The notes: a model not told the origin generated them from the letters alone. A stretch of 40,663 bases of DNA from Lactobacillus equicursoris DSM 19284 = JCM 14600 = CIP 110162 (GCF_001434815.1 NZ_AZDU01000015.1:1-40663), one strand, 5' to 3'; shown: positions 24,776 to 34,600, counted from the first letter of the stretch. Numbers and translations are program-made.

Positions 24776-26416
24776 ATGAAATTTAACAAGTTGGCTATCA
24801 GCAGTTTGGCAATCGCATCCCTTTTTTCCCTGACTGCCTGTTCCAAGTCGTCATCATCATCCAGCAAGGCAGCTTCCGCTGACAAGCAGAAGCTCAACTG
24901 GATGGAAGAAGCCGAGCTGTCCACGATCGACGGCTCCAAGATCTTGGACGACACGTCCTTTAACCAGGTCAACCAGGTGATGGAGGGACTCTACACCTTA
25001 GGCAACAACGCCAAGGTCAAGAATGCTTTGGCCACCAAGACCACCGTTTCTAAGGACAAGAAGACCTGGACCTTTACCTTGCGCAAGAACGCCAAATGGT
25101 CCAACGGGGATGCCGTAACCGCCAAGGACTTCGTCTTCTCCTGGCGGCGGACGGTCAACCCTAAGACGGCGTCTGAATATTCGTATCTTTTTTCCGGTAT
25201 TAAAAACGCCGACGCCATTGTCGCTGGTAAAAAGAAACCAGCTGCTTTAGGCGTCAAGGCAGTTGGCAAGTACAAGCTGGTCGTTAGCCTGGAGCAGCCA
25301 ATCCCTTACTTCAAGTTGCTGATGGCATTCCCGCTCTTCTTCCCGCAAAACGAAAGTGCGGTCAAGGAGTACGGCTCTAAATATGGCACGGCTTCTAAGT
25401 ACATGGTTTATAACGGACCTTTTGTCCACAAGGGCTGGACGGGGTCTAACCTTTCCTGGAAACTGGTTAAGAACCAAAATTACTGGGACAAAAAGCACGT
25501 CAAGCTGCAGACCATCAACTACTCAGTGCAAAAGTCGCCTTCGACTTCTTACAACCTCTACCAGGCAAATAAGCTGGACGGGGCTATCTTAGACGCCCAG
25601 GCTTCTAAGCAGCTGCAAAAGTCAACTGGCTACACGGTTCGTAAGCTGGCATCAACTCAGTACCTTCAGTTCAACATCAAGAAGTACAAGAAGTTCAATA
25701 ATGCCGACCTGCGTCGGGGGATCTCCATGGCCATCAACCGTTCTGCCTTGTCCAAGACCCTGGGGGCCACTTATGAAGCGGCGACAACTTTTACCTCAAG
25801 CGGCTTAACGACCGTGGGCGGTCAAGACTTCACCAAATTGGCTACGGGCAAGGCGGGGAAGACTTACACCACTTACAACAAGTCTTTGGCTAAAAAGTAC
25901 TTTGAAAAGGGGCTAAAAGAAGCTGGGATTTCCAAGCTGTCCTTTACGCTCTTGTCAACGGATGACGATACCTCTAAAAAGCTAGCTGAATTCGTTCAAA
26001 GTCAGCTAGAAACCAACCTTGGTAGTAAAGTTTCAGTCAAGGTGCAAAGCATTCCGTCGAAGACTAAGCTGAACCGGGTTTTGGCCGGCAACTTTGAATG
26101 TACCCTGTCTGGCTGGATTGCCGACTACGCTGACCCAATCTCCTTCCTGGACTGTGAAACAACCGGGAACTCCTACAACTACGGCAAGTGGAGCAACAAG
26201 GAATACGACAAGCTGATTGCCGCTTCGAAGAAGGCCAGCGGGACGGCCCGGATGAAGCTTTTGGCCCAAGCCGAAAAGGTTCTGATGGCTGAACAAGGCG
26301 TGACGCCACTGGTGCAATCTAACAAGGCCTGGATGGTCAAGGGCAAGGTTAAGGGAATCATCTACAACAGTGCCGGGGTTTGCTACAACTTCAAGTATGC
26401 CTACATTGCTAAGTAA
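24776..26416 (+). CDS. oppA: Oligopeptide-binding lipoprotein (OppA family)
   Basis: A 546-residue peptide-binding lipoprotein, third OppA copy of the window. Lipobox LTAC with Cys near residue 22, followed by a Ser-rich linker. SBP_bac_5 features: WSNGDAVTAKDFVFSWRRTVNPKTAS, GPFVHKGWTGSNLSWKL and NYWDKKHVKLQTINYSVQKSPSTSYNLYQANK. It looks closer to the copy at 124-1731 than to the T-box copy: both keep SEYSYLFSGIKNA/ASQYAYLFEGIKNA and a PFFPQ region. GAGG precedes the ATG. There is no permease or ATPase nearby, so it must share a core transporter coded elsewhere. Confidence 0.93.
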   Translation: MKFNKLAISSLAIASLFSLTACSKSSSSSSKAASADKQKLNWMEEAELSTIDGSKILDDTSFNQVNQVMEGLYTLGNNAKVKNALATKTTVSKDKKTWTFTLRKNAKWSNGDAVTAKDFVFSWRRTVNPKTASEYSYLFSGIKNADAIVAGKKKPAALGVKAVGKYKLVVSLEQPIPYFKLLMAFPLFFPQNESAVKEYGSKYGTASKYMVYNGPFVHKGWTGSNLSWKLVKNQNYWDKKHVKLQTINYSVQKSPSTSYNLYQANKLDGAILDAQASKQLQKSTGYTVRKLASTQYLQFNIKKYKKFNNADLRRGISMAINRSALSKTLGATYEAATTFTSSGLTTVGGQDFTKLATGKAGKTYTTYNKSLAKKYFEKGLKEAGISKLSFTLLSTDDDTSKKLAEFVQSQLETNLGSKVSVKVQSIPSKTKLNRVLAGNFECTLSGWIADYADPISFLDCETTGNSYNYGKWSNKEYDKLIAASKKASGTARMKLLAQAEKVLMAEQGVTPLVQSNKAWMVKGKVKGIIYNSAGVCYNFKYAYIAK

Positions 26417-26425
26417 GAATCGATT

Positions 26426-26455
26426 AAAAAGGATGCCAGTTGGCATCCTTTTTAC
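26426..26455. terminator. Terminator after third oppA
   Basis: AAAAAGGATGCCA (26426-26438) and TGGCATCCTTTTT (26441-26453) form a 13-bp stem around GT. Confidence 0.9.
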
Positions 26456-26556
26456 TTGTCACTAATTGTAATTGCCTTGATCAAATCGTAAAATTAAAAT
26501 AGGAAAAGTATTTATAGCAATAGACTAGACTTTTTATCAAAGAAAGAAGCATAATT

Positions 26557-27018
26557 ATGAAGATTGCAATGGCCAATGACCACGCCGGCACCCGGATGAA
26601 GAACGAAATTAAGAAGTACTTGGAAAGCGAAGGCTACGAAGTCGTTGACTTCGGCACGGACACGGAAGAGTCCTGTGACCTGTCTGACTTTGTCTACCCA
26701 GCCTCTTTGGCAGTAGCCAAGGGCGAATGCGACCGCGGCATCTTTGTTGATGGGGTGGGCTACGGCAGCGCCTTGATCGCCAACAAGATTAACGGCATCT
26801 ACGCCGCTGTGTGCCAGGATCCTTTCTGCGCAAAGCTGGCTCGCCAGCACACGGATTCAAACGTGCTCTGCATCGGCGCCAAGATTATCGGTGATATGAT
26901 GGCCGAAGAAATCGTGAAGACTTGGCTTCATACCGATCCTTTGACTGAAGAGAAATACGTTCGCCGGGTTAACAAGGTTAAGGCAATTAACGACAAGCAT
27001 TGCGTCCCAGTTAAGTAA
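26557..27018 (+). CDS. Sugar-phosphate isomerase, RpiB/LacA/LacB family
   Basis: A 153-residue isomerase of the ribose-5-phosphate isomerase B / galactose-6-phosphate isomerase family. Family features: MKIAMANDHAG (substrate His at position 9), IANKINGIYAAVCQD, AKLARQHTDSNVLCIGAKIIG and the late phosphate-binding RRV. The catalytic Cys65 of RpiB (in CGTG) is replaced by Asp65 in VDGVGYGSA, closer to the LacA form, which also lacks that Cys. So the substrate may be ribose 5-phosphate, allose 6-phosphate, galactose 6-phosphate or another aldose phosphate. It is a single gene with its own terminator. Family firm, substrate open. Confidence 0.85.
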   Translation: MKIAMANDHAGTRMKNEIKKYLESEGYEVVDFGTDTEESCDLSDFVYPASLAVAKGECDRGIFVDGVGYGSALIANKINGIYAAVCQDPFCAKLARQHTDSNVLCIGAKIIGDMMAEEIVKTWLHTDPLTEEKYVRRVNKVKAINDKHCVPVK

Positions 27019-27021
27019 TTG

Positions 27022-27046
27022 AAGCTGCCTTTCGGGGCGGCTTTTT
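27022..27046 (+). terminator. Terminator after the isomerase gene
   Basis: AAGCTGCC (27022-27029) pairs with GGCGGCTT (27036-27043), one G-U pair, followed by T. Confidence 0.75.
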
Positions 27047-27090
27047 GATCAAAAAATGGTTTAGGAATGTTAGAAAATTGGGAGATTTAG

Positions 27091-28815
27091 ATGGTGAAGA
27101 TTCATATCAGCAATATTCATAACGCAGCTCTGTCAGATCGTGTAAAACTGCAGCATAAGTTAGCCGAAGCTGGGCATGCCCTGGGGATGTATGAACTGGG
27201 TATTTTTTCTTATCCGGTAGATAGTGATACCCCAGAACAATTGAGTACGCGGCTCGACGGTTTGGTGTCATCGCTTGAACACGGTGACCGAGTAATTCTG
27301 CAACTGCCAACCGGTAATGGTAGAGAGTTTGAAGAGAAATTGGCTTGGCGGATTCAGACTTATACAGGACATTATCCTTTCTTTTTAGTAAGTACTGAAA
27401 TAGGTAAGGATTATTTGTCTATGCTTCATAATAGTGAACGAGTTTTGGCCGTAAAACGTTGGCTTTATGAAGATCTAAAAGAGGTAATGGGGCGTGATGC
27501 GAGTGAAAAGTTGTTTTTCCATTATGCTGATGAAACTACTAGTGAACTTGATGATCGAGCATGTTTGACTGGCTTCCTAGATGAATTAGGAGATCTAAAA
27601 GAAAATAAAGATGCGATCCAGGTTTGCTTTGCTTTGCATGATAATGATGGCACATATTCTAGTAGAGTGGCTGTTGCAATGTTATCAGTTATGCGTAAAA
27701 CTAAGAGTCCTGTTTGCTTCCATATTTTGCTGGATGAGTCTGTGGATGAGGTCAACCGGAGAAGGCTAAAGAGAGTAGCTAGGAGCAATGGTGCTGAGGT
27801 TGAGTTCCACTTGTTGCCTTTAAATTTTGGAAAAGAATATATTTCAAATTATTATTTGAAACTGTTCTCTACTGCAGGACTTTTTAGAATGCTTCTGCCA
27901 GACTTATTACTTGAGGTAAAACAAGTTATTTATCTAGATGCAGATATAATGGTTAATTGTGATCTGGTAGAATTATGGAATCAGCATTTATATGGCAAGT
28001 CTATAGGGGCTGTTGTTGATAGTGGGATTAAGAAGGGAAGATATACATCTAAGATAATAGGTAGAGGGCTAGTTGAAAAAGACAAGTATTTTAATTCTGG
28101 TGTTTTATTAATGAATCTAAACAGAATTAGAGAAAAAGGTAATCTCTGGGAAAAATTTTTATCTTTTATAGAGAAAAATTCTAATGCTTGGCTTATAGAT
28201 CAAGATGCTTTGAATTGTATCTTTAAAGATGATATTTATTTCTTGAATTCAAAATGGAATACATTGATAATTGATGAACGTGCTGATAATCCTAAACTAC
28301 AACCTGCGATTTATCATTTTGCAGGGGATAAAAGAATCTATTATTATAATTTCACTGATATAGATCGTGTATACCTAGACTTACGAGAAGAAGTACCTTT
28401 TGAAAGAAATATTATTGATAATGTTTTTTTACAGTTGTTGAACTCAAATCTTTTTAAAATTGATGAATTACAGAAATTGATTGGAAAGCTAAGCGAGCGA
28501 CCTCAAAAAATAATTTTCTATGGTGAGGATCGGTCATCACTGAGGACAATGACGAGGATAATAGGGGCAGAAAATATTGCGTATTTTATTGATGGGAGTT
28601 CAAGTAATTCCAATAAAAAACGTTATGATCGACCTGTAAAACCTTTTTCAGAATTAAAAGAGGAAGAAAAGGGAACTTTCGTGGTGATTGTTCTGCCAGA
28701 TGCTGATCAGAATCGTGCAATTGAAAAAGTCGAAAAAATTAATTTGAAGCGTGATATTGATTACTTTGTTGCGCCAACTATGACTACTAAACCACAAGGT
28801 GGTTATGAGGTATGA
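27091..28815 (+). CDS. Glycosyltransferase family 8 with Gtf3-like N-terminal part
   Basis: A 574-residue protein in three parts. Residues 1 to about 110 (SDRVKLQHKLAEAGHALGMYELGIFSYP, TRLDGLVSSLEHGDRVILQLPT) resemble the N-terminus of Gtf3-type serine-rich-protein glycosyltransferases. Residues about 185-450 are a GT8 domain: FALHDNDGTYSSRVAVAMLSV, the metal-binding DAD at 283-285 in YLDADIMV, and YFNSGVLLMNL. The last ~110 residues (PQKIIFYGEDRSSLRTMTRII) look like a Rossmann-type nucleotide or sugar-binding module. GT8 enzymes use UDP-sugars and keep the anomer. Likely role: glycosylation of surface protein or polysaccharide. It overlaps the next GT2 gene by four bases. The DNA is clearly AT-rich after about 27600. 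Confidence 0.88.
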   Translation: MVKIHISNIHNAALSDRVKLQHKLAEAGHALGMYELGIFSYPVDSDTPEQLSTRLDGLVSSLEHGDRVILQLPTGNGREFEEKLAWRIQTYTGHYPFFLVSTEIGKDYLSMLHNSERVLAVKRWLYEDLKEVMGRDASEKLFFHYADETTSELDDRACLTGFLDELGDLKENKDAIQVCFALHDNDGTYSSRVAVAMLSVMRKTKSPVCFHILLDESVDEVNRRRLKRVARSNGAEVEFHLLPLNFGKEYISNYYLKLFSTAGLFRMLLPDLLLEVKQVIYLDADIMVNCDLVELWNQHLYGKSIGAVVDSGIKKGRYTSKIIGRGLVEKDKYFNSGVLLMNLNRIREKGNLWEKFLSFIEKNSNAWLIDQDALNCIFKDDIYFLNSKWNTLIIDERADNPKLQPAIYHFAGDKRIYYYNFTDIDRVYLDLREEVPFERNIIDNVFLQLLNSNLFKIDELQKLIGKLSERPQKIIFYGEDRSSLRTMTRIIGAENIAYFIDGSSSNSNKKRYDRPVKPFSELKEEEKGTFVVIVLPDADQNRAIEKVEKINLKRDIDYFVAPTMTTKPQGGYEV

Positions 28816-29705
28816 GAAAGAGTATGGGAGAAAAAATATCAGTAATTGTTCCAGTTTATAACCAAGAAGTTCATCTTAAGCAATGCATTGAAAGTATTCT
28901 GAATCAAACATACCAGAATTTAGAATTGATTCTAGTGAATGACGGCTCAACAGACGGTACAGTTCAAATTCTTGAGAATTATCGGCAAAGTGATAGTCGC
29001 GTAAGAGTACTCAATAAGGTAAATGGTGACTTAGGAAGTAGTCGCAATGCAGGGTTATCAATGGCGACTGGAGATTATATTGTCTTTGTTGATAGTGATG
29101 ATTGGATAGATAAACAACAGTTGGAAATTCTGCATCAAAAAATGAATGAATATGATGCGCAGGTGGCTATTGCTAATTTTATGAAATTTAGGCAAGAAGA
29201 TAGCACTTTTTTAATTCACATAAAAGATAACGACTATTTTGAAAAATTGTACTCTAGAGATGAATGGCTTCAAAAGGGCTATGCTAGCGAATACAACTTA
29301 ACGTACTGCTTCACCGTAGCTTGGGGTAAGATGTATAGGCGTGAATTGCTTAATAATATTTTTTATCCTGAAGATAAACCAGATGAAGATGATCCAACTA
29401 CTTGGAAGATATATCTTAATGCTGAAAAGATTATTTATATAAATAAAGCACTTTATTACTGGCGTCAGACTAATTCTAGTAAGAGCAAAGAAATGAATGT
29501 TGAGGATTTGTTGTCTGTTGAGGCAGTAGAAGAAAGAATCGCCCTAAAGGCAGCCCTTGGTCTTGATTATAGTCACGAACTATCCGCATATAAGTGGCGC
29601 TTGCAGCTTACACGTGATAATGCTTTGAAAGCCGGATCCACTGGCATCTATCGTTATCGAAATGCAGTGTTAAAACTGAAACTTCTGGAAAAATACGGTC
29701 GTTAA
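28812..29705 (+). CDS. Glycosyltransferase family 2
   Basis: A 297-residue GT-A type transferase: ISVIVPVYNQEVHLKQCIESIL, LVNDGSTDGT, NGDLGSSRNAGL and the DxD region VDSDDW. A C-terminal helical part of about 100 residues (TYCFTVAWGKMYRRELL, KIIYINKALYYWRQTNSS) is common in exopolysaccharide and glycoprotein GT2 enzymes. ATG 28812 overlaps the GT8 stop (ATGA), so the two are translationally coupled and probably build the same glycan. The codons are AT-rich like the second half of the GT8 gene and unlike the flanks, which suggests recent acquisition. Confidence 0.9.
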   Translation: MRKSMGEKISVIVPVYNQEVHLKQCIESILNQTYQNLELILVNDGSTDGTVQILENYRQSDSRVRVLNKVNGDLGSSRNAGLSMATGDYIVFVDSDDWIDKQQLEILHQKMNEYDAQVAIANFMKFRQEDSTFLIHIKDNDYFEKLYSRDEWLQKGYASEYNLTYCFTVAWGKMYRRELLNNIFYPEDKPDEDDPTTWKIYLNAEKIIYINKALYYWRQTNSSKSKEMNVEDLLSVEAVEERIALKAALGLDYSHELSAYKWRLQLTRDNALKAGSTGIYRYRNAVLKLKLLEKYGR

Positions 29706-29779
29706 GCCTTGTGCTGCTTCTTCATTTGAAAAAGCTTTCAATATTTTTGCCCAGAAGGGCTGTTGCTTTGCCGAACTTT

Positions 29780-29848
29780 TGTTATAATTAGCGTATGACA
29801 TGCTTCGCAGAGTTCGAAGCCTTTTATCGATAGAAAGATGAGGAAACA
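29780..29848 (+). promoter_or_regulatory. hup promoter and leader
   Basis: An extended -10, TGT-TATAAT (29780-29788), and a leader hairpin GCTTCG-CAGAGTT-CGAAGC (29802-29820) before hup. Confidence 0.6.
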
Positions 29849-29850
29849 AG

Positions 29851-30123
29851 ATGAACAAGACTGAACTTGTATCAGCTGTAAGTGAAAAGACCGAATTTAG
29901 CAAGAAGGAATCCGCACAAATCGTTGACGCCCTTTTTGCAGCTATTGAAGAAAAGCTGGCTGAAGGCGAAAAGGTTCAATTGATTGGCTTTGGTACCTTT
30001 GAAGTTCGTGACCGCGCTGCTCGCAAGGGCCGCAACCCACAAACTGGTGCAGAAATCGAAATTCCTGCAAGCAAGGTTCCAGCTTTCAAGCCAGGCAAGG
30101 CTTTGAAGGACGCTGTTAAGTAA
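29851..30123 (+). CDS. hup: DNA-binding protein HU
   Basis: A 90-residue histone-like protein that bends and compacts DNA as a dimer. Hallmarks: [29 protein letters not shown], the core [25 protein letters not shown], and the DNA-binding arm with its Pro tip, ending [14 protein letters not shown]. Length and sequence are standard for Firmicutes HU. It has its own promoter and terminator. Codon use is that of a highly expressed gene, in contrast to the AT-rich transferases before it. Confidence 0.97.
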   Translation: MNKTELVSAVSEKTEFSKKESAQIVDALFAAIEEKLAEGEKVQLIGFGTFEVRDRAARKGRNPQTGAEIEIPASKVPAFKPGKALKDAVK

Positions 30124-30148
30124 TTCAAATTTAGTAAATTAAGTAAAG

Positions 30149-30176
30149 AGGCTTCAGAATTCTGAAGCCTTTTTCT
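30149..30176 (+). terminator. hup terminator
   Basis: AGGCTTCAGA (30149-30158) and TCTGAAGCCT (30161-30170), then a T-run. Confidence 0.9.
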
Positions 30177-30261
30177 TTTGCTCAAATTTCAACTTGTAAA
30201 AGCAATTTCGTTGTCAAAGTTATTAGTTAATTTTTTTGAAAGAAGTCAAAGAATACCCAAT

Positions 30262-30297
30262 AAAAGGCGAGTGTATACAAAATACTCGCCTTTTTTC
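30262..30297 (+). terminator. Second, stand-alone terminator after hup
   Basis: AAAAGGCGAGT and ACTCGCCTTTT flank GTATACAAAAT, followed by more T. No gene lies between it and the hup terminator 86 bases upstream. It may be a back-up terminator or end a small RNA. Confidence 0.75.
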
Positions 30298-30308
30298 TGC
30301 ATATATCC

Positions 30309-30337
30309 TTGACTTGAATCAGGAAAATCTATATAGT
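30309..30337 (+). promoter_or_regulatory. Promoter of carAB
   Basis: TTGACT (30309-30314), 17-nt spacer, TATAGT (30332-30337). The transcript should start near 30344, at the front of the PyrR leader. Confidence 0.8.
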
Positions 30338-30343
30338 TAAGAA

Positions 30344-30549
30344 AACAGAAGAAGAGCCTTTAAAGTTAGTCCCGTGAGGCTAAGAAGGTTTAGCAATTTG
30401 CAAACGAGATAGCAGTAATTATTTATTTTTGTTCGGAATATGTGGCTAATGTCGTATTAGATCCTTTTTTCCTTCATAACTTGAAGTCTGTCTCCTTGCC
30501 CAAGCAAAGACCATCTTAGCAGCGGACCTGCTAAAGATGGTCTTTTTTG
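30344..30549 (+). promoter_or_regulatory. PyrR-type attenuator of carAB
   Basis: The PyrR-binding loop AGTCCCGTGAGGCT (30368-30381) is flanked by CCTT (30357-30360) and AAGG that close the stem. A long terminator follows: AAAGACCATCTTAGCAG (30506-30522), loop, CTGCTAAAGATGGTC (30528-30542), T6. In the known pyr model, UMP-bound PyrR fixes the anti-antiterminator and transcription stops before carA, so pyrimidine plenty lowers carbamoyl phosphate supply. Confidence 0.88.
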
Positions 30550-30587
30550 CTGGAGATAAGTTGATTAAGAGACAGCGAGGTTAATTA

Positions 30588-31673
30588 ATGAAACGGTATT
30601 TAGTTCTGGAAGACGGCACGGTCTTTGAGGGGACCGCTTTTGGAGCAAAGGCAGAAAAGTTTGGTGAAGTCGTCTTTACGACTGGGATGACCGGCTACCA
30701 AGAAGCCATCACCGACCAGTCATACGCCAAGCAAATCCTGGTGTTTACCAACCCCTTGATCGGCAACTACGGGGTAAACGTGGAAGACAACGAATCCATC
30801 GATCCCCAAATCAGCGGGGTGGTCTGCCAGGAACTAGCCAGAGTGCCTTCTAACTGGCGGATGGGTGACAGTCTGGACCACTTTTTAGCGGAGAAAGGCA
30901 TCCCAGGAATTGCCGGCGTTGATACCCGGAAATTGACCAAGATTTTGAGAAACGAAGGTTCCTTAAAAGGCTGCCTGGTTAGCGAACTAGATAAGGAAGC
31001 TGACCTAGCTGCCATTGCGGATCATGACTACAGCGGCTTTTTAGCTCCGGCCGTTTCCACCACCAAGCCTTACCCAAACCCGGGCACCAAGCGCAATGTG
31101 GTTTTGATTGACTACGGGGTGAAGCACTCTATTCTACGCGAGCTCTCAGCCCGCGGCTGCAACACGGTCGTCTTGCCATATACAGCTACGGCAGAAGACG
31201 TTTTGAGCCTGCACCCAGACGGGGTCATGCTGTCAAACGGACCGGGCGACCCAGAAACCATGACCGAAGCGGCCAAGATGGTGGCTGAAGTGGAAAAGCA
31301 CGTGCCGATTTTTGGCATTTGCATGGGCCACCAAATTTTAGCCCGGGCCAACGGTGCCAAGACCTTCAAAATGAAGTTTGGCCACCGGGGCTTCAACCAC
31401 CCAGTCAAGGACCTGGAAACTGGCGAAATCGCCTTTACTTCGCAAAACCACGGCTATGCGATCGATCCAGCCTCCCTTGACCCAGAAAAAATCACCGTCA
31501 CTCACCAAGAAATCAACGACGGCGTAATCGAAGGGATCCAGCTGAAAAAGTACCCAGCCTTTTCAGTTCAATTCCACCCAGATGCAGCGCCAGGGCCTTT
31601 AGACGCCGTAAGTCTTTTTGACAAGTTCATGAAACTGATTGATGAAGGGAAGGAAAAGAAGCAAAATGCCTAA
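30588..31673 (+). CDS. carA: Carbamoyl-phosphate synthase small subunit
   Basis: A 361-residue glutaminase subunit that feeds ammonia to CarB for carbamoyl phosphate in pyrimidine and arginine synthesis. The N-terminal CarA domain ([16 protein letters not shown]) is followed by a class I glutamine amidotransferase domain from about residue 170. The nucleophile is Cys245 in FGICMGHQ and the His is His330 in FHPDAAPGP. The third triad residue, normally Glu, reads Asp332 (HPD instead of HPE). PyrR-type leader upstream; overlaps carB by eight bases. Because of the PyrR leader this copy is the pyrimidine-controlled one (also named pyrAA). Confidence 0.95.
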   Translation: MKRYLVLEDGTVFEGTAFGAKAEKFGEVVFTTGMTGYQEAITDQSYAKQILVFTNPLIGNYGVNVEDNESIDPQISGVVCQELARVPSNWRMGDSLDHFLAEKGIPGIAGVDTRKLTKILRNEGSLKGCLVSELDKEADLAAIADHDYSGFLAPAVSTTKPYPNPGTKRNVVLIDYGVKHSILRELSARGCNTVVLPYTATAEDVLSLHPDGVMLSNGPGDPETMTEAAKMVAEVEKHVPIFGICMGHQILARANGAKTFKMKFGHRGFNHPVKDLETGEIAFTSQNHGYAIDPASLDPEKITVTHQEINDGVIEGIQLKKYPAFSVQFHPDAAPGPLDAVSLFDKFMKLIDEGKEKKQNA

Positions 31674-34600
31674 GAGAAGCGATATCCACAAGATCATGGT
31701 GATTGGGTCTGGCCCCATTATTATCGGCCAAGCTGCCGAATTTGACTATTCTGGCACCCAGGCCTGCCTGGCCTTAAGAGAAGAAGGCTACGAAGTCGTT
31801 TTGGTCAACTCTAACCCCGCCACGATCATGACTGATACGGAAATTGCCGACAAGGTTTACATTGAGCCTTTGACGGTCGGATCACTGTCTCGGATCATCC
31901 GCCAAGAATACCCAGATGCCATCTTGCCAACCTTGGGCGGGCAGACCGGCTTAAACATGGCCATTGCCCTCCACAAGTCAGGGCTGCTTGACGAACTCGG
32001 CATTGAACTGCTCGGCACCAAGCTGGACGCTATCGATCAGGCTGAAGACCGGGAGCGCTTCAAGCAGCTGATGGAAGACTTGGGTGAACCCGTTCCGCCA
32101 TCAAAAACCGTCCACACGGTAGAAGAAGCAGTGGACTTTGCTAAGGAAATTGGCTACCCGCTGATCGTCCGCCCAGCCTTTACCATGGGCGGCACTGGCG
32201 GCGGGATGTGCGACAATGAAGACGAACTCCGGGCCATTACCGCTAACGGCCTGGACCTAAGTCCGGCAACTGAATGCTTGATTGAAAAATCCATTGCCGG
32301 CTTCAAGGAAATTGAATATGAAGTCATGCGGGACTCTAAAGACAATGCCATGGTGGTCTGCTCCATGGAAAACTTTGACCCTGTCGGCATCCACACCGGG
32401 GATTCCATTGTCTTTTCCCCAACCCAAACCTTGAGTGACCGGGAATACCAGATGCTCCGCAACTGCGCCTTGAAGTTAATCCGGGCCCTCAAGATTGAGG
32501 GGGGATGCAACGTCCAGCTAGCTCTTGACCCTGGCAGCTATCAGTACTACGTGATCGAAGTCAACCCTCGGGTGTCTCGCTCATCTGCCTTGGCTTCTAA
32601 GGCTACGGGCTACCCAATTGCCAAGCTGGCTGCCAAGATCGCGGTTGGTTTAACCTTGGACGAGATCAAGAATCCTGTTACCAAAAAGACTTTTGCCGAA
32701 TTTGAGCCAGCTCTTGACTATGTGGTCGCTAAGGTTCCGCGTTGGCCTTTTGACAAGTTCGTCAAGGCTGACCGCCGCCTAGGCACCCAGATGAAGGCGA
32801 CCGGGGAAGTCATGGCTTTAGGGAGAAATGCTGAAGAAGCCCTGCAAAAGGCCGTCAGTTCTCTAGAAATCGATGAAAAGGACCTTTGCTTCACCAATTT
32901 AGGTGATAAGTCTCAAGGAGTACTGGAACAAAAATTGGCTGTTGCTGAAGACGACCGACTTTTTTACATCGCGGAAGCCTTTAGACGGGGTTACAGCTTG
33001 GAAGCCGTTCACGACTTGACCAAGATCAACCTCTACTTCTTGGACATCGTCAAGCACATTGTGGAATTAGAAGACGAAATCAAGGCTCAGCCGCAGGATT
33101 TGGACGTCTTAAAGGCCGCCAAGTACTATGGCTATGCCGACCAAACCATTGCCAAGCTCTGGGGCGCAAGCGAAGACGAGGTCCGCAACTTGCGCAGGGC
33201 AAACGGACTAGTGCCAGTTTATAAGATGGTCGACACCTGCGCCGGCGAATTTGCCTCAAGCACGCCATACTTTTACTCCACTTACGGCCTAGAAAACGAA
33301 AGCGTCAAGAGCGGCAAGCCTTCCGTGATCGTGCTGGGCTCTGGTCCAATCAGAATTGGGCAAGGGGTGGAATTTGACTACGCGACCGTGCACTCAGTCA
33401 AGGCCCTGCAAAAGCTGGGCTATGAAGCCGTTGTCATCAATTCTAACCCCGAAACGGTCTCAACCGACTTCTCCATTTCCAACAAGCTCTACTTTGAGCC
33501 GGTTACTTTAGAAAAAGTTTTGGACGTAATCGACCTGGAGCAGCCAATTGGGGTTATCGTCCAGTTCGGCGGCCAAACCGCTATCAACCTGGCTAAGGGC
33601 CTAGAAGACCACGGCGTCAAGGTTCTAGGGACCACGGTTAAAGACATTGACCGGGCCGAAGACCGGGAGCTTTTTGACGAGATTATTAAAAAGCTAAAGC
33701 TTAAGCAGCCAATTGGCAAGACCGCTGAAACGCCAGAAGCCGTGATCGAATACGCCAAGGAACTGGGCTACCCAGTCTTGGTTCGTCCATCCTACGTCTT
33801 GGGCGGCCGGGCCATGGAAATCGTCTATAACGAAGCTGAACTCCGCAGCTACCTGAAGGACAATCCGCCTGCAAGCAACGGGCACCCAATCCTGGTTGAC
33901 ACCTACCTGGAAGGCCTGGAAGGTGAAGTCGACGCCATCTGCGACGGCCAGCAAGTCCTCATGCCAGGGATCATGCAGCACATTGAGCGCGCCGGCGTCC
34001 ACTCTGGGGACTCCATGGCGGTCTACCCTCCGCAAAACTTCCCCGAAGAAGTGAAAAAGCAGATTGTGGATGTGACCGAAAAACTGGCACTTGCCCTTAA
34101 CTGCGTGGGCATCATGAACGTGCAGTTTATCGTACGCGGCGGGGAAGTCTACATTATTGAAGTCAACCCGCGGGCGTCCCGGACGGTGCCATTTTTGAGC
34201 AAGGTAACCGGGATTGAAATGGCCCAAGCCGCAACTCGCTGCATCATGGGCCAGAGCCTGAAAGAGCAAGGCTACACGGAAACGCTGCAGCCAGAAAGCG
34301 AGATTATCCACGTGAAGGCGCCAGTCTTCTCCTTCAGTAAATTGGCTAACGTCGACAGCCTCTTGGGGCCAGAAATGAAGTCCACCGGGGAAGTCATGGG
34401 GAGCGACCACACCTTCTCCAAGGCCCTCTACAAGGCCTTTGAAGGGACTGGCATCCGCTTGCCAAACAACGGGTCAGTCCTGTTGACGATCGAAGACAAG
34501 GATAAGGAAAAAATCCTGCCACTGGCTGACCGCTTTGCCAAGATCGGCTACCGCCTCTTTGCGACGGCCGGGACGGCTGAATTCCTCCGGGAGCAAGGCC

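Noticed and set aside
33694-34410. 238-codon minus-strand frame inside carB
   Set aside because: Shadow frame of a conserved housekeeping gene.
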